A stretch of 64,000 bases of DNA, taken from positions 248,001-312,000 of the forward strand of contig NZ_CP026102.1 of the NCBI RefSeq assembly GCF_002902945.1, given 5' to 3'. The position numbers were made by a program, and so were the translations under genes. The notes beneath the pieces are model-generated. The model searched no databases. It was not told the origin of the DNA and saw only the letters and a program-made list of their open reading frames with translations. Source of the stretch: Paraburkholderia caribensis (lineage in GTDB: Bacteria > Pseudomonadota > Gammaproteobacteria > Burkholderiales > Burkholderiaceae). Each line of letters begins with the position of its first letter. The stretch's first letter is position 1. This document shows positions 26,317-34,189 of the stretch, one piece after another.

Positions 26317-26430
26317 TCTCTCCCGGGCTTTTATCCCGCCGTGTAACCTCATCGAGGTCGACAACTCTCGGACCAGCGTCGCACACCGGATGCTTGCGTT
26401 CGCATCGATGCGGACCGGAACCCTAGTCGT
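26317..26430 (-). promoter_or_regulatory. Guanidine-I (ykkC subtype 1) riboswitch
   Basis: Read on the minus strand, this shows all hallmark blocks of the guanidine-I aptamer in order: CTAGGGTTCCG (26426-26416), a variable hairpin, CTGGTCCGAGAG (26376-26365), a second variable hairpin, ACACGGCGGG, then GGGATAAAAGCCCGGGAGA (26335-26317). It lies directly upstream of the ABC transporter and carboxylase operon. I see no T-run terminator between the aptamer and the start codon at 26260, so control of translation or Rho access is more likely than intrinsic termination. Guanidine binding should turn the operon on. Confidence 0.95.
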
Positions 26431-26488
26431 CCATTTGCCAGATTGTGACTGCTAAACCGGATGCTGCACCGGCTCCTGCCTGTCACTA

Positions 26489-26504
26489 AGCGATAAGCAT
26501 GCCA
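26489..26504 (-). promoter_or_regulatory. Candidate sigma-54 promoter of the guanidine operon
   Basis: On the minus strand the sequence is TGGCAT, five bases, TCGCT. The RpoN consensus is TGGCAC-N5-TTGCA; the GG and GC dinucleotides are present with the correct spacing. Transcription would start near 26478, about 48 bases before the riboswitch aptamer. NtrC/RpoN control would suit a nitrogen-scavenging operon. Confidence 0.4.
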
Positions 26505-26617
26505 TTGCCGTCTTTACTTGGATTCGGCGCTTGTCGCATGCGGTTCGTGCACAAGGTTGAAGCGCGATCGCGATCTGCGCGCGCGCGTGCGCACCAGTCG
26601 GGTGCTTCGCAAACAGG

Positions 26618-27574
26618 TCATTTGCCCAGTCGTTCCGCCAGCGCATAGCGGCGCATGCAGCGCTCCATGCTGTCGAGAAACGCGTGATCCGCCGCATTCA
26701 TCTTGCGCTCGCGATGCCACAGCAGATGCACGTCGACATCGACGAGTCCTTCTTCGGGCGGCAGACGCCACAGGCGCTGCTGCGCGATGTCGTCGCGCAC
26801 GATGTGCTCGGGCAGGCAGCCGATGCCGAAGCCCGCGAAGATCAGCCGCCGCACTTCATCGAGACTCGGCGACGACGCGACGATGCGCCCCGTGAAGCCC
26901 TTCTGGTCGCGAAACACGGTCAGCGGCGACAGGCTGTCGCCGATCTGGTCGCTCGTGAACGACACGAAGTTTTCGGCGAGCAGGTCTTCCATTGTCAATG
27001 GCGACTTGCCGTACAGCCGGTGATGACGGCCGCAGAAAATCGCATAGCGTTGGCGCAGGAAGCAGCGCATTTCCAGTTTGTCGTGCGGCGAGCGGCACAG
27101 GCCGAGGCCCGCCGTCGCCGTTTTCTGCAGCAGGGACGAGATGATGTCGGACGAGCGCATCACTTCGATCTGCAAGTCGATACGCGGATACGCGCGATGA
27201 AAGTCCGCCAGAAACTCGTCGTACACGGGCGACTCGATGCGGCTGATGGTCAACAGGCGAATCGACCCGCTGATGTCCTCGGTGCGGTCGTCGATCTCGG
27301 TTTCGAGCCGCGAGATGTTGCCGTAGATATCGCTCGCAATGCGATAGACCTCTTCGCCCGCCTGGGTCGGCGCGAAGTACGGGCCGCGCCGGTCGATCAG
27401 CTTGCGCTCCAGCGTTTCCTCCAGCCGCCGCAACGCCTGGCTCACGGCCGGCTGCGTGACGTGCAGGCGTGCCGCGGCACGGCTCAGGCTGCGCTCCTGC
27501 ATGATGACGAGATAGGTGCGCAGCAGATTCCAATCGAGCCGGTCGTTCAGAAAGCGGGCGATGTCGGTACGCAT
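26618..27574 (-). CDS. LysR-family transcriptional regulator
   Basis: The 318-residue product has an N-terminal winged HTH (LLRTYLVIMQERSLSRAAARLHVTQPAVSQALRRLEE) and a LysR substrate-binding domain (about residues 90-300). It is divergent from the MFS transporter at 27763 and so most likely controls the MFS-amidohydrolase operon. It also lies just upstream of the guanidine operon on the same strand, so control there cannot be excluded. The start MRTDIARF (27574) was taken over an ATG nine bases upstream. The effector is unknown, perhaps an acylated polyamine or carbamoyl amine. Confidence 0.88.
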   Translation of the reverse strand: MRTDIARFLNDRLDWNLLRTYLVIMQERSLSRAAARLHVTQPAVSQALRRLEETLERKLIDRRGPYFAPTQAGEEVYRIASDIYGNISRLETEIDDRTEDISGSIRLLTISRIESPVYDEFLADFHRAYPRIDLQIEVMRSSDIISSLLQKTATAGLGLCRSPHDKLEMRCFLRQRYAIFCGRHHRLYGKSPLTMEDLLAENFVSFTSDQIGDSLSPLTVFRDQKGFTGRIVASSPSLDEVRRLIFAGFGIGCLPEHIVRDDIAQQRLWRLPPEEGLVDVDVHLLWHRERKMNAADHAFLDSMERCMRRYALAERLGK

Positions 27575-27585
27575 CGAAGGCAACT

Positions 27586-27600
27586 ATAAGTTGAATTTAT
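27586..27600. promoter_or_regulatory. Candidate LysR-type operator
   Basis: ATAA (27586-27589) and TTAT (27597-27600) form an inverted repeat that contains a T-N11-A motif, the general LysR recognition pattern. It lies 12 bases upstream of the LysR start codon and within the 188-base divergent gap to the MFS gene, where an autoregulating site is expected. The flanking region is AT-rich. Confidence 0.4.
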
Positions 27601-27762
27601 GCGCAGAATAATAACTCGAAATTTGACTAATGTTTTCTGGCCGCCGATAAACGTCACATGCCGTGGCGCGCGACCGCCCGGAGAGAAGGGCGGCATATCC
27701 ATCCCAACACCGCGCGCGAAACCACGGGTTCAACCCACGTCAGACGTGTATCAGGAGCCAGC

Positions 27763-29073
27763 ATGACCCAAGCCATCAGTACCGCCCGTCAGCCGGGTCG
27801 CGCCGCAACGGCCGCGTTCATCGGCACGATGATCGAGTGGTACGACTTCTATATCTACGCGACGGCCGCCGCGCTCGTATTCGGCGAGCTGTACTTTCCG
27901 TCGGGCGACCGCTTCGTCAGCACGATGGCGTCGTTCGCGACCTTTGCCGTGGGCTTTTTCGCGCGGCCGCTGGGCGGCATCGTGTTCGGCCATCTTGGCG
28001 ACCGCATCGGCCGCAAGAAAGCGCTGATGACCACGCTGATGATGATGGGCATTGCGACCGTGTGCGTCGGCCTGCTGCCCGACTATTCAAAAGTCGGCAT
28101 GCTCGCGCCGGTGTTGCTCGTGCTGCTGCGCGTGGTGCAGGGGATTGCGGTTGGCGGCGAGTGGGGCGGCGCGGTGCTGATGGCGGGCGAACATGCGCCG
28201 CAAGGGCGCCGAACGTTCTTCGCGTCGTTTGCGCAGCTAGGCAGCCCGGCGGGACTGATTCTGTCGCTGATCGCGTTTCGCGCGGTGACCTCGATGGACA
28301 AGGCGGACTTCATGTCCTGGGGCTGGCGTCTGCCGTTCCTCGCCAGCTCCGTGTTGTTGATCGTCGGTATCGTGATCCGTCTCGGCGTGAACGAATCGCC
28401 GGAATTCCAGCGTGTGAAGGAATCGAACCGCACGGCGAAGCTGCCCATCGCCGAAGTGTTCAGCTCGGCATGGGGCCTCGTGCTGCTGTGCATCGGCACG
28501 AATACGATCGGTATTGCGGGCGTGTACTTCACCAACACGTTCATGATCGCGTACACGACGCAATACGTCGGCGTGACGCGCTCGCTGATTCTCGATTGCC
28601 TGTTCGCCGTCGCGATCATCCAGTTCGTGTCGCAGCCGCTCGCCGCGTGGCTGGCAGAGCGCATCGGCGGCGCGCGCTTCCTGAAGATCGCCGCCTTGCT
28701 CGCGATGATCTCGCCGTATCCGATGTTCATGCTCGTGCAAAGCGGCTCGGCCGTGCCGATGGTGATCGGCATCGCGATTGCCGTGGTCTGCATGGCGAGC
28801 TTCTACTCGGTGATCGCAGGCTTCGTCAGCGGCATCTTCCCGACGCGCGTGCGCTACTCGGGCATCTCGCTCGCGTACCAGGTGTGCGGCGCGGTGGCAG
28901 GCGGTCTCACGCCGCTGGTCGGCACGTGGCTCGCGCATCGCTATACGGGCCAATGGTGGCCGCTCGCGGTGTTCTATACCTGCCTCGCAGGGATTTCGCT
29001 GGTGTGCATCGTCGCGCTCGACGCACGGCGCGCGGCGCACGCGGAACAGGCTGAAGCCGTCGGCGCGCATTGA
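27763..29073 (+). CDS. MFS transporter, metabolite:H+ symporter (MHS) type
   Basis: The 436-residue, 12-helix permease begins with TMIEWYDFYIYATAAALVFG, typical of the MHS family of organic acid and osmolyte transporters. The loop GHLGDRIGRKKAL is the conserved MFS motif between helices 2 and 3, and RVVQGIAVGGEWGGAVLM is the family helix-4 motif. ATG 27763 follows CAGGAG; the frame upstream of it is not coding. It is the first gene of a three-gene operon with two amidohydrolases, 32 bases before the next gene. The substrate is probably an amide or carbamoyl compound. Confidence 0.9.
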   Translation: MTQAISTARQPGRAATAAFIGTMIEWYDFYIYATAAALVFGELYFPSGDRFVSTMASFATFAVGFFARPLGGIVFGHLGDRIGRKKALMTTLMMMGIATVCVGLLPDYSKVGMLAPVLLVLLRVVQGIAVGGEWGGAVLMAGEHAPQGRRTFFASFAQLGSPAGLILSLIAFRAVTSMDKADFMSWGWRLPFLASSVLLIVGIVIRLGVNESPEFQRVKESNRTAKLPIAEVFSSAWGLVLLCIGTNTIGIAGVYFTNTFMIAYTTQYVGVTRSLILDCLFAVAIIQFVSQPLAAWLAERIGGARFLKIAALLAMISPYPMFMLVQSGSAVPMVIGIAIAVVCMASFYSVIAGFVSGIFPTRVRYSGISLAYQVCGAVAGGLTPLVGTWLAHRYTGQWWPLAVFYTCLAGISLVCIVALDARRAAHAEQAEAVGAH

Positions 29074-29105
29074 ACCGAACTCACGTTGAACGACCCGGAA
29101 GACTC

Positions 29106-30362
29106 ATGAAAGATCTGTTGCAAATCGACGGCGCGCGCCTTTGGCGAAGCCTGATGGACATGGCGCAAATCGGCGCGACGCCGAAGGGCGGCGTGCGGCG
29201 TCTTGCGCTCACCGATGAAGACGTGCGCGGCCGCGATCTGTTCGCCACGTGGTGCCGCGACGCGGGCATGACGGTGAGCGTCGATGAAATCGGCAATCTG
29301 TTCGCGCGGCGTGAAGGTGCGCAGCAGGATGCAGCGCCCGTGCTGATCGGCAGCCATCTCGACACGCAGCCGGAAGGCGGCCGCTTCGACGGCGTCTACG
29401 GCGTGCTCGCCGCGCTCGAACTCGTGCGCGCGCTGAACGACGCCAACATCGTGACGGAGAAGCCAATCGAAATCGTCTCGTGGACCAACGAGGAAGGCGC
29501 GCGCTTCACGCCTGCGATGCTCGGTTCTGCGGTGTTCACGGGTATCACGTCGCTCGACGACGCGCTGGCGAAGGAAGACGCCGATCACATCACGCTCGCC
29601 GATGCGCTGACAAAGAGCGGCTATCGCGGCGCACGCGCGGTTAAAGGCCAGGCCGTCGATGCGTATTTCGAAGCGCATATCGAACAGGGCCCTGTGCTCG
29701 AAGCGAACGGCACGACCATCGGCGTCGTGACGGGCGGCCAGGCGATCCGCTGGCTCGACGTCACGGTGACGGGCATGGCCGCGCATGCGGGCACGACGCC
29801 GATGCCGTATCGCAAGGATGCTTACTTTGCGAGCGCGCAGATGGCGACGGAGCTGGAGCGCATCGTCGAACGCTACGCGCCGCGCGGCCTCGTGACGATC
29901 GGGCAGGTTGGCATCAGGAATGCGTCGCGCAACACGATTGCAGGCGAAGTGTCGTTCACCGTCGATCTGCGTCATCACGAAGACAGCGAAGTCGATGCGA
30001 TGGAGCGTGATCTGCGCGCGGCCTTCGAGCGCGTGGCGCAAGCGCGCGGCGTGCAGCTTCGCGTCGAAACGTACTGGCGCAGCCCCGCGACGCCGTTCGA
30101 TAGCGCATGCGTCGATCTGGTGGCGCAAGCGGTCGAAGCGCTCGGCTATTCGAACGAACGCATCGTCAGCGGCGCAGGTCACGATGCGATTCATCTCGCG
30201 CGTTATTGCCCGACGGCGATGGTGTTCATTCCGTGCGTCGACGGACTGTCGCACAACGAGGCCGAAGACGCGCTGCCTGAAGACGTCACGCGCGGCGCGA
30301 ACGTGCTGCTCAATGCGGTGCTGGCGCGCGCGGGCGCGATGGCGACGGCGGATGCGCAATAA
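29106..30362 (+). CDS. Zn-dependent amidohydrolase, hydantoinase/carbamoylase family (M20)
   Basis: The product belongs to the allantoate amidohydrolase, N-carbamoyl-L-amino-acid hydrolase and beta-ureidopropionase group. Metal ligands are visible: GSHLDTQ, GGRFDGVYGV, SWTNEEGARF, a His in AHIEQGP and a late His in GLSHNEAED. The bridging and dimer-domain motif MAAHAGTTPM is also present. Length is 418 residues, normal for the family. ATG 29106 follows GGAAGA. It is placed between an MFS gene and an HDAC-like gene. The carbamoyl substrate may therefore be a polyamine-derived compound, but this is inference. Confidence 0.88.
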   Translation: MKDLLQIDGARLWRSLMDMAQIGATPKGGVRRLALTDEDVRGRDLFATWCRDAGMTVSVDEIGNLFARREGAQQDAAPVLIGSHLDTQPEGGRFDGVYGVLAALELVRALNDANIVTEKPIEIVSWTNEEGARFTPAMLGSAVFTGITSLDDALAKEDADHITLADALTKSGYRGARAVKGQAVDAYFEAHIEQGPVLEANGTTIGVVTGGQAIRWLDVTVTGMAAHAGTTPMPYRKDAYFASAQMATELERIVERYAPRGLVTIGQVGIRNASRNTIAGEVSFTVDLRHHEDSEVDAMERDLRAAFERVAQARGVQLRVETYWRSPATPFDSACVDLVAQAVEALGYSNERIVSGAGHDAIHLARYCPTAMVFIPCVDGLSHNEAEDALPEDVTRGANVLLNAVLARAGAMATADAQ

Positions 30363-30375
30363 GAAAGGATTGGCG

Positions 30376-31404
30376 ATGAAGACTTTTTTTCACCCCGAAC
30401 AACTGCTGCATCATCCGCGCTCTTATCTGTCGCGTGGCCAGATGCGTGAGCCGCAGGAAGTGCCCGAACGCGCGGCGCGGCTGGTGGCCGCGGCGAAGTC
30501 CCTGGACTTCGATGTCGTCGAACCGGCCGATCATGGCACGGCCGCCATTGCCGCTGTGCACGACATGAACTATCTGCGCTTTCTGGAAGAAGCGCACCGC
30601 GACTGGAAGAAGATGCCCGACGACTGGGGCGACGAAGTAATGTCGAACATCTACGTGCGCGATCCGAATCCGTTGCGCGGCGTGCTCGCGAAGGCGGCGC
30701 GGTATCTCGCCGACGGCAGTTGCCCCGTGGGCGCGAATACGTGGCGTGCCGCGTACTGGTCGGCGCAGAGCGCGTTGGCGGCGGCGTCGGCCGTCAACGA
30801 AGGCGCGCGCGAAACCTATGCGCTGTGCCGGCCGCCGGGCCATCACGCACGCGCCGATGCGGCGGGCGGCTTCTGCTATCTGAACAACGCGGCCATTGCG
30901 GGGCAGTCGTTGCGCAGCCGCTTCAGGCGCGTCGCGATTCTCGACACCGACATGCATCACGGCCAGGGCGTGCAGGAGATTTTCTACGGACGCGACGACG
31001 TGCTGTACATCTCCATTCACGGCGATCCGACCAACTTTTATCCCGTGGTAGCGGGCTATGAGGAAGAGCGCGGCGCGGGTTCGGGCGATGGCTTCAACGT
31101 CAATCTGCCGATGCCGCATGGTTCGTCGGAAGCGGTGTTCTTCGACAGGCTCGACGAAGCGCTGCGCGTGTTGACGCGCTTCGAGCCCGACGCGCTGGTG
31201 CTCGCGCTGGGCTTCGATATCTACAAGGACGATCCGCAATCGCAGGTGGCCGTCACGACGGAAGGTTTCGGGCGGCTCGGTGAAGCGATCGGCGCGTTGC
31301 GCTTGCCTTCCGTGATCGTGCAGGAAGGCGGCTATCACCTGGAAAGTCTCGAAGCGAACGCGCGCGCGTTCTTCGGCGGATTTATGGAGAGGCGCGGCGG
31401 TTAA
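30376..31404 (+). CDS. Histone deacetylase-superfamily amidohydrolase (acetylpolyamine amidohydrolase-like)
   Basis: The 342-residue product has the class II HDAC/APAH active site. It shows CRPPGHHA (catalytic His pair), GGFCYLNNAAIA, the Zn ligands Asp and His in AILDTDMHHGQGVQEIFY, a later Asp in ALGFDIYKDDP and the terminal QEGGYHLESL. Bacterial members deacetylate acetylated polyamines or other small amides. AAAGGA precedes ATG 30376, 13 bases after the M20 gene. A terminator follows at 31430. The pairing with a carbamoylase-type enzyme is the interesting part. Confidence 0.9.
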   Translation: MKTFFHPEQLLHHPRSYLSRGQMREPQEVPERAARLVAAAKSLDFDVVEPADHGTAAIAAVHDMNYLRFLEEAHRDWKKMPDDWGDEVMSNIYVRDPNPLRGVLAKAARYLADGSCPVGANTWRAAYWSAQSALAAASAVNEGARETYALCRPPGHHARADAAGGFCYLNNAAIAGQSLRSRFRRVAILDTDMHHGQGVQEIFYGRDDVLYISIHGDPTNFYPVVAGYEEERGAGSGDGFNVNLPMPHGSSEAVFFDRLDEALRVLTRFEPDALVLALGFDIYKDDPQSQVAVTTEGFGRLGEAIGALRLPSVIVQEGGYHLESLEANARAFFGGFMERRGG

Positions 31405-31429
31405 GCGCGCGTTTCAGGCTCGATGTAGA

Positions 31430-31462
31430 AACGGCCTCGCAGCGATGCGAGGCCGTTTTTTT
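31430..31462 (+). terminator. Rho-independent terminator after the HDAC-like gene
   Basis: AACGGCCTCGC (31430-31440) pairs with GCGAGGCCGTT (31447-31457) around an AGCGAT loop, followed by seven T residues. It ends the plus-strand operon 26 bases after the HDAC-like stop codon. Confidence 0.92.
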
Positions 31463-31503
31463 GTTGGGCCAGCGCGAATGCGCCAACGCAAATGCGCCAA
31501 CGC

Positions 31504-31534
31504 AAATAAAAACGGGCGTCCGATGGACGCCCGT
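31504..31534 (-). terminator. Rho-independent terminator after nuoM (minus strand)
   Basis: On the minus strand a perfect 10-bp stem (ACGGGCGTCC with GGACGCCCGT, plus-strand positions 31512-31521 and 31525-31534) is followed by TTTTTATTT. It lies 24 bases past the nuoM stop codon. Together with the plus-strand terminator it separates the two convergent operons. Confidence 0.85.
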
Positions 31535-31557
31535 CGAATGCTTGCCGTCGAAGCCGA

Positions 31558-33093
31558 TCAGCCCGGCATACGAGGCGCAGCAGCCGGCGCACGGTTGTTC
31601 GAAGCGACACCCGTATCCGTCGGCAGCGCGGAGCCCTGTGCTTGCGCAACGAGGTTTTCCGTGGCCGGGCCGATCGCGTCCGTGAAGGTCTTCGGACGCA
31701 CGCCGATGGCCAGCACCAGCACGGCCATCGCGCCGAGCAGCACGAATTCGCGGCGGCCCAGATCGCGCAGGCTCGACACGCGCGTGTTCTTGACCGCGCC
31801 GAACATCACGCGCTTGTACATCCACAGCGTGTACGCGGCGCTCAGGATCAGCGTCAGCGCAGCCGTCGCGCCAACCCAGAAGTTGAAGCGGATCGCGCCC
31901 ATCAGCACCAGAAACTCGCCGACGAAACCCGACGTGCCCGGCAAGCCGACGTTCGCCATCGAGAACAGCATCGCAAACGTGGCGAGCTTGGGCATCGAGT
32001 TGGCCACGCCGCCGTAGGCATCGATCGAGCCGTTCTTCGTGCGGTCGAACAGCATGCCCGTGCACAGCAGCATCGCGCCCGACACGATGCCGTACGACAG
32101 CATCTGCACCACGGCACCTTCCGTGCCCATGCGGTCGAACGTGAACAGGCCGAGCGTGACGAGGCCCATGTGCGCGACGGCGGAGTAGGCGAGCAGCTTG
32201 CGCATGTCGGTCTGCGCGAGCGCCAGCAGGCTGCCGTAGATCACCGCGACCAGCGACAGCGCGATCATCGCCGGTGCGAAGAAATGGCAGGCGTCCGGCA
32301 CGATAGGCAGCGCGAAGCGCAGCAGGCCGTAGCCGCCCATCTTCAGCATGCCGAGCAGCACGGCGGCGCCCGTCGGGCCATCCGAGTGGACGTCGGGTAG
32401 CCACGTGTGCACGGGCCACATCGGCACCTTCACCGAGAAGGCCGCGACGAAGCCGATGAACACCATGATCTGCGGCATGAAGTCGAGCTTCAGCGTGCGC
32501 CACGTGGCGATGTCGAACGTGTGCGAGTGCGCCCAGAGGTAGATCAGCGCGGCGAGCATCGCGAGCGAGCCGACCAGCGAAAAGAAGAAGAAACGCACGG
32601 CTGCGTAGACGCGGCGCTTTTCGCCCCACGTGCCGATCAGCAGATACAGCGGAATCAGCGACGCTTCGAAGAACACGAAGAACAGCATGCCGTCGAGCGA
32701 CGTGAACACGCCTTGCATGCAGCCGGACAGCAGCAGGAACGCGCCGTAGTACTGCGCGACGCGCGTGGTGATCGATTCCCACGACGCGATCACGATGATC
32801 AGCGTCGTCACGGCCGTCAGCACGGTGAACCACAGCGAAATGCCGTCGACCCCGAGGTGATACGAGATGCCGAACTCGGGCAGCCACGCGGACTGCTGCT
32901 CGAACTGCATCGTCGACAGCGACGAATCGAAACCCGCTACCAGCGGAATGACGGGCAGGATGCTGACGGCCGCGCCGATTAGCGCAAGCCAGCGCGTGCG
33001 GCTTTGCGCGCTGTCAGAGCCGCCGAGCAGCACGACGATACCGGCGACGATGGGGACCCAGATCAGGAGGTCGAGGACTGATGGGAGGTGCAT
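31558..33093 (-). CDS. nuoM: NADH-quinone oxidoreductase subunit M (orphan copy)
   Basis: The 511-residue product is a proton-pumping antiporter-like membrane subunit of complex I. Key residues are in place: Glu in FFVFFEASLIPLYLLIGTWG, Lys in AFSVKVPMWPVHTWLPDVHSD, and Lys in LAQTDMRKLLAYSAVAHMG. About 14 membrane helices are expected. It is alone here, with no nuoL or nuoN, and just upstream of a cytochrome bo3 operon. It is probably a second copy, or part of an alternative respiratory or antiporter arrangement. The start MHLPSVLD (33093) has AAAGAG upstream. A Pro/Ala-rich extension follows the last helix. Confidence 0.9.
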   Translation of the reverse strand: MHLPSVLDLLIWVPIVAGIVVLLGGSDSAQSRTRWLALIGAAVSILPVIPLVAGFDSSLSTMQFEQQSAWLPEFGISYHLGVDGISLWFTVLTAVTTLIIVIASWESITTRVAQYYGAFLLLSGCMQGVFTSLDGMLFFVFFEASLIPLYLLIGTWGEKRRVYAAVRFFFFSLVGSLAMLAALIYLWAHSHTFDIATWRTLKLDFMPQIMVFIGFVAAFSVKVPMWPVHTWLPDVHSDGPTGAAVLLGMLKMGGYGLLRFALPIVPDACHFFAPAMIALSLVAVIYGSLLALAQTDMRKLLAYSAVAHMGLVTLGLFTFDRMGTEGAVVQMLSYGIVSGAMLLCTGMLFDRTKNGSIDAYGGVANSMPKLATFAMLFSMANVGLPGTSGFVGEFLVLMGAIRFNFWVGATAALTLILSAAYTLWMYKRVMFGAVKNTRVSSLRDLGRREFVLLGAMAVLVLAIGVRPKTFTDAIGPATENLVAQAQGSALPTDTGVASNNRAPAAAPRMPG

Positions 33094-33381
33094 TTGCTCT
33101 TTGATGAAACGCCTGAACGCGAATAGCAGGCCCTCGCCCCCAGGGCGAAGGATCAAAAAACCTTACATGGACATTTCGACGGACGGCCCCGAGGGGCGCG
33201 GGACGATGCGCGGCTTGCGCACGCGCGTAACCAAAACGCATGACGGTCAGGGTTAACGAGGATAACTCAAAATAATAATGTTGCGCTGCCACAAGTGCGT
33301 TTTTTATTTATTGCGGAACTCGGCATTGACATTGCTGGATGGTCCTGCGCAGGAGAAGTGCGCTGCACAAAAAAGCGGCAC

Positions 33382-33395
33382 TGGAAGCGCTTCCA
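33382..33395. promoter_or_regulatory. 14-bp perfect palindrome, LacI/GalR-type operator
   Basis: TGGAAGCGCTTCCA is perfectly symmetrical and fits the LacI/GalR-family pattern TGNAANCGNTTNCA with the central CG. It is in the 393-base gap between nuoM (start 33093, minus) and the small exported protein gene (start 33487, plus). No LacI-family gene occurs in the window. Confidence 0.55.
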
Positions 33396-33437
33396 CACGA
33401 TGCGGCGCAATCGCGGCTTACAGGGGTTGCCCTAGAT

Positions 33438-33467
33438 TTAAGCGTCCGTTGTTCGCTGTACGCTTAA
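33438..33467. promoter_or_regulatory. Inverted repeat upstream of small exported protein gene
   Basis: TTAAGCGT (33438-33445) and ACGCTTAA (33460-33467) form a perfect 8-bp inverted repeat with a 14-base spacer. It ends about five bases before the GAGGAG ribosome site of the gene at 33487. It may be an operator, or an mRNA hairpin influencing translation. Confidence 0.45.
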
Positions 33468-33486
33468 GTCGCGAGGAGACGAACCC

Positions 33487-33735
33487 ATGAGAAAAGTTTT
33501 CCACATCGCCGTTATTGCCGTTTTGGCTTACCTGGTTGCCGACCGGGCGCTGCTGCATGCGCAGGCGCGGGAGGCCAGCACGTTCGCCTGCGCGCAAGGT
33601 GCCGAACAGGTGAAGCTCGATGCGCTGGGCAGAGGGTTTGGCGACGCTGCCGCCAGCAGTCAGGGCGAAGCGTTCAGGTCGGGATGTCTCGTGACGGGAC
33701 GTGGCCGTCCGATGGAGATGCTGGCGCGCAACTGA
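33487..33735 (+). CDS. Small exported hypothetical protein
   Basis: The 82-residue product has an N-terminal signal or anchor (MRKVFHIAVIAVLAYLVADRALL) and a short polar mature part with two Cys (FACAQ and SGCLV), which could form a disulfide. GAGGAGACGAACCC gives a strong ribosome site before ATG 33487. No family is recognised. Two symmetrical sites upstream suggest regulated expression. It converges on the cyo operon. Confidence 0.6.
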   Translation: MRKVFHIAVIAVLAYLVADRALLHAQAREASTFACAQGAEQVKLDALGRGFGDAAASSQGEAFRSGCLVTGRGRPMEMLARN

Positions 33736-33784
33736 TCAGCAGTTGATGTGCAGATAAAGCGCAGATGAAGCAGGGGAGGGAAAC

Positions 33785-33822
33785 CGCGCCGGCCGCACGC
33801 TATGGCATGTGCAACCGGCGCG
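33785..33822 (-). terminator. Possible terminator of the cyo operon
   Basis: CGCGCCGG (33785-33792) pairs with CCGGCGCG (33815-33822), with an inner GCAC/GTGC pairing. On the minus strand the hairpin is followed by GTTTCCC, a weak T tract. It lies 23 bases past the cyoD stop codon, where a transcript end is expected. Confidence 0.5.
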
Positions 33823-33844
33823 AGGATGCGCGCTTAACGCAAGG

Positions 33845-34189
33845 TTAGCGCGACATCATGTTCATGCTGACGTTATGCATGACCCACAGCGTACCGCCGA
33901 TCACGATAACAGCCGTCAGCACGGTGAACGCAAACGCGGTCACGTTCCAGCGCTGACCCGACGACGTGTTCATGTGCAGGAAGTACACCAGGTGCACGAT
34001 GATCTGCACGAGGCCGAGACCGGCGATCGCGTAGAGCGCCTGCGTGCCCGTCGCCCAGCCCGCCAGCACCACGCCGAATGCGGCTGCCGTCAGAATGACG
34101 GACAGCACGAACCCGATCATGTAGCTGCCGAAACTGCCGTGGCTTTCGTCCCCGTGCGCCGAATGTGATGAGTGAGAATGGCTGCTCAT
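33845..34189 (-). CDS. cyoD: Cytochrome o ubiquinol oxidase subunit IV
   Basis: The 114-residue product has three membrane helices (YMIGFVLSVILTAAAFGVVL, ALYAIAGLGLVQIIVHLVYF, AFTVLTAVIVIGGTLWVM), as expected for CyoD, which helps assemble the CuB site of the bo3 quinol oxidase. The N-terminus is His/Ser-rich (HSHSSHSAHGDESHG). It directly abuts cyoC without a gap and is the last gene of the operon. No cyoE (haem O synthase) follows. Confidence 0.93.
   Translation of the reverse strand: MSSHSHSSHSAHGDESHGSFGSYMIGFVLSVILTAAAFGVVLAGWATGTQALYAIAGLGLVQIIVHLVYFLHMNTSSGQRWNVTAFAFTVLTAVIVIGGTLWVMHNVSMNMMSR

Noticed and set aside
28974..30359. 461-residue minus-strand frame opposite the MFS and M20 genes
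   Set aside because: Antisense to clear coding sequence on the plus strand; composition typical of shadow frames.
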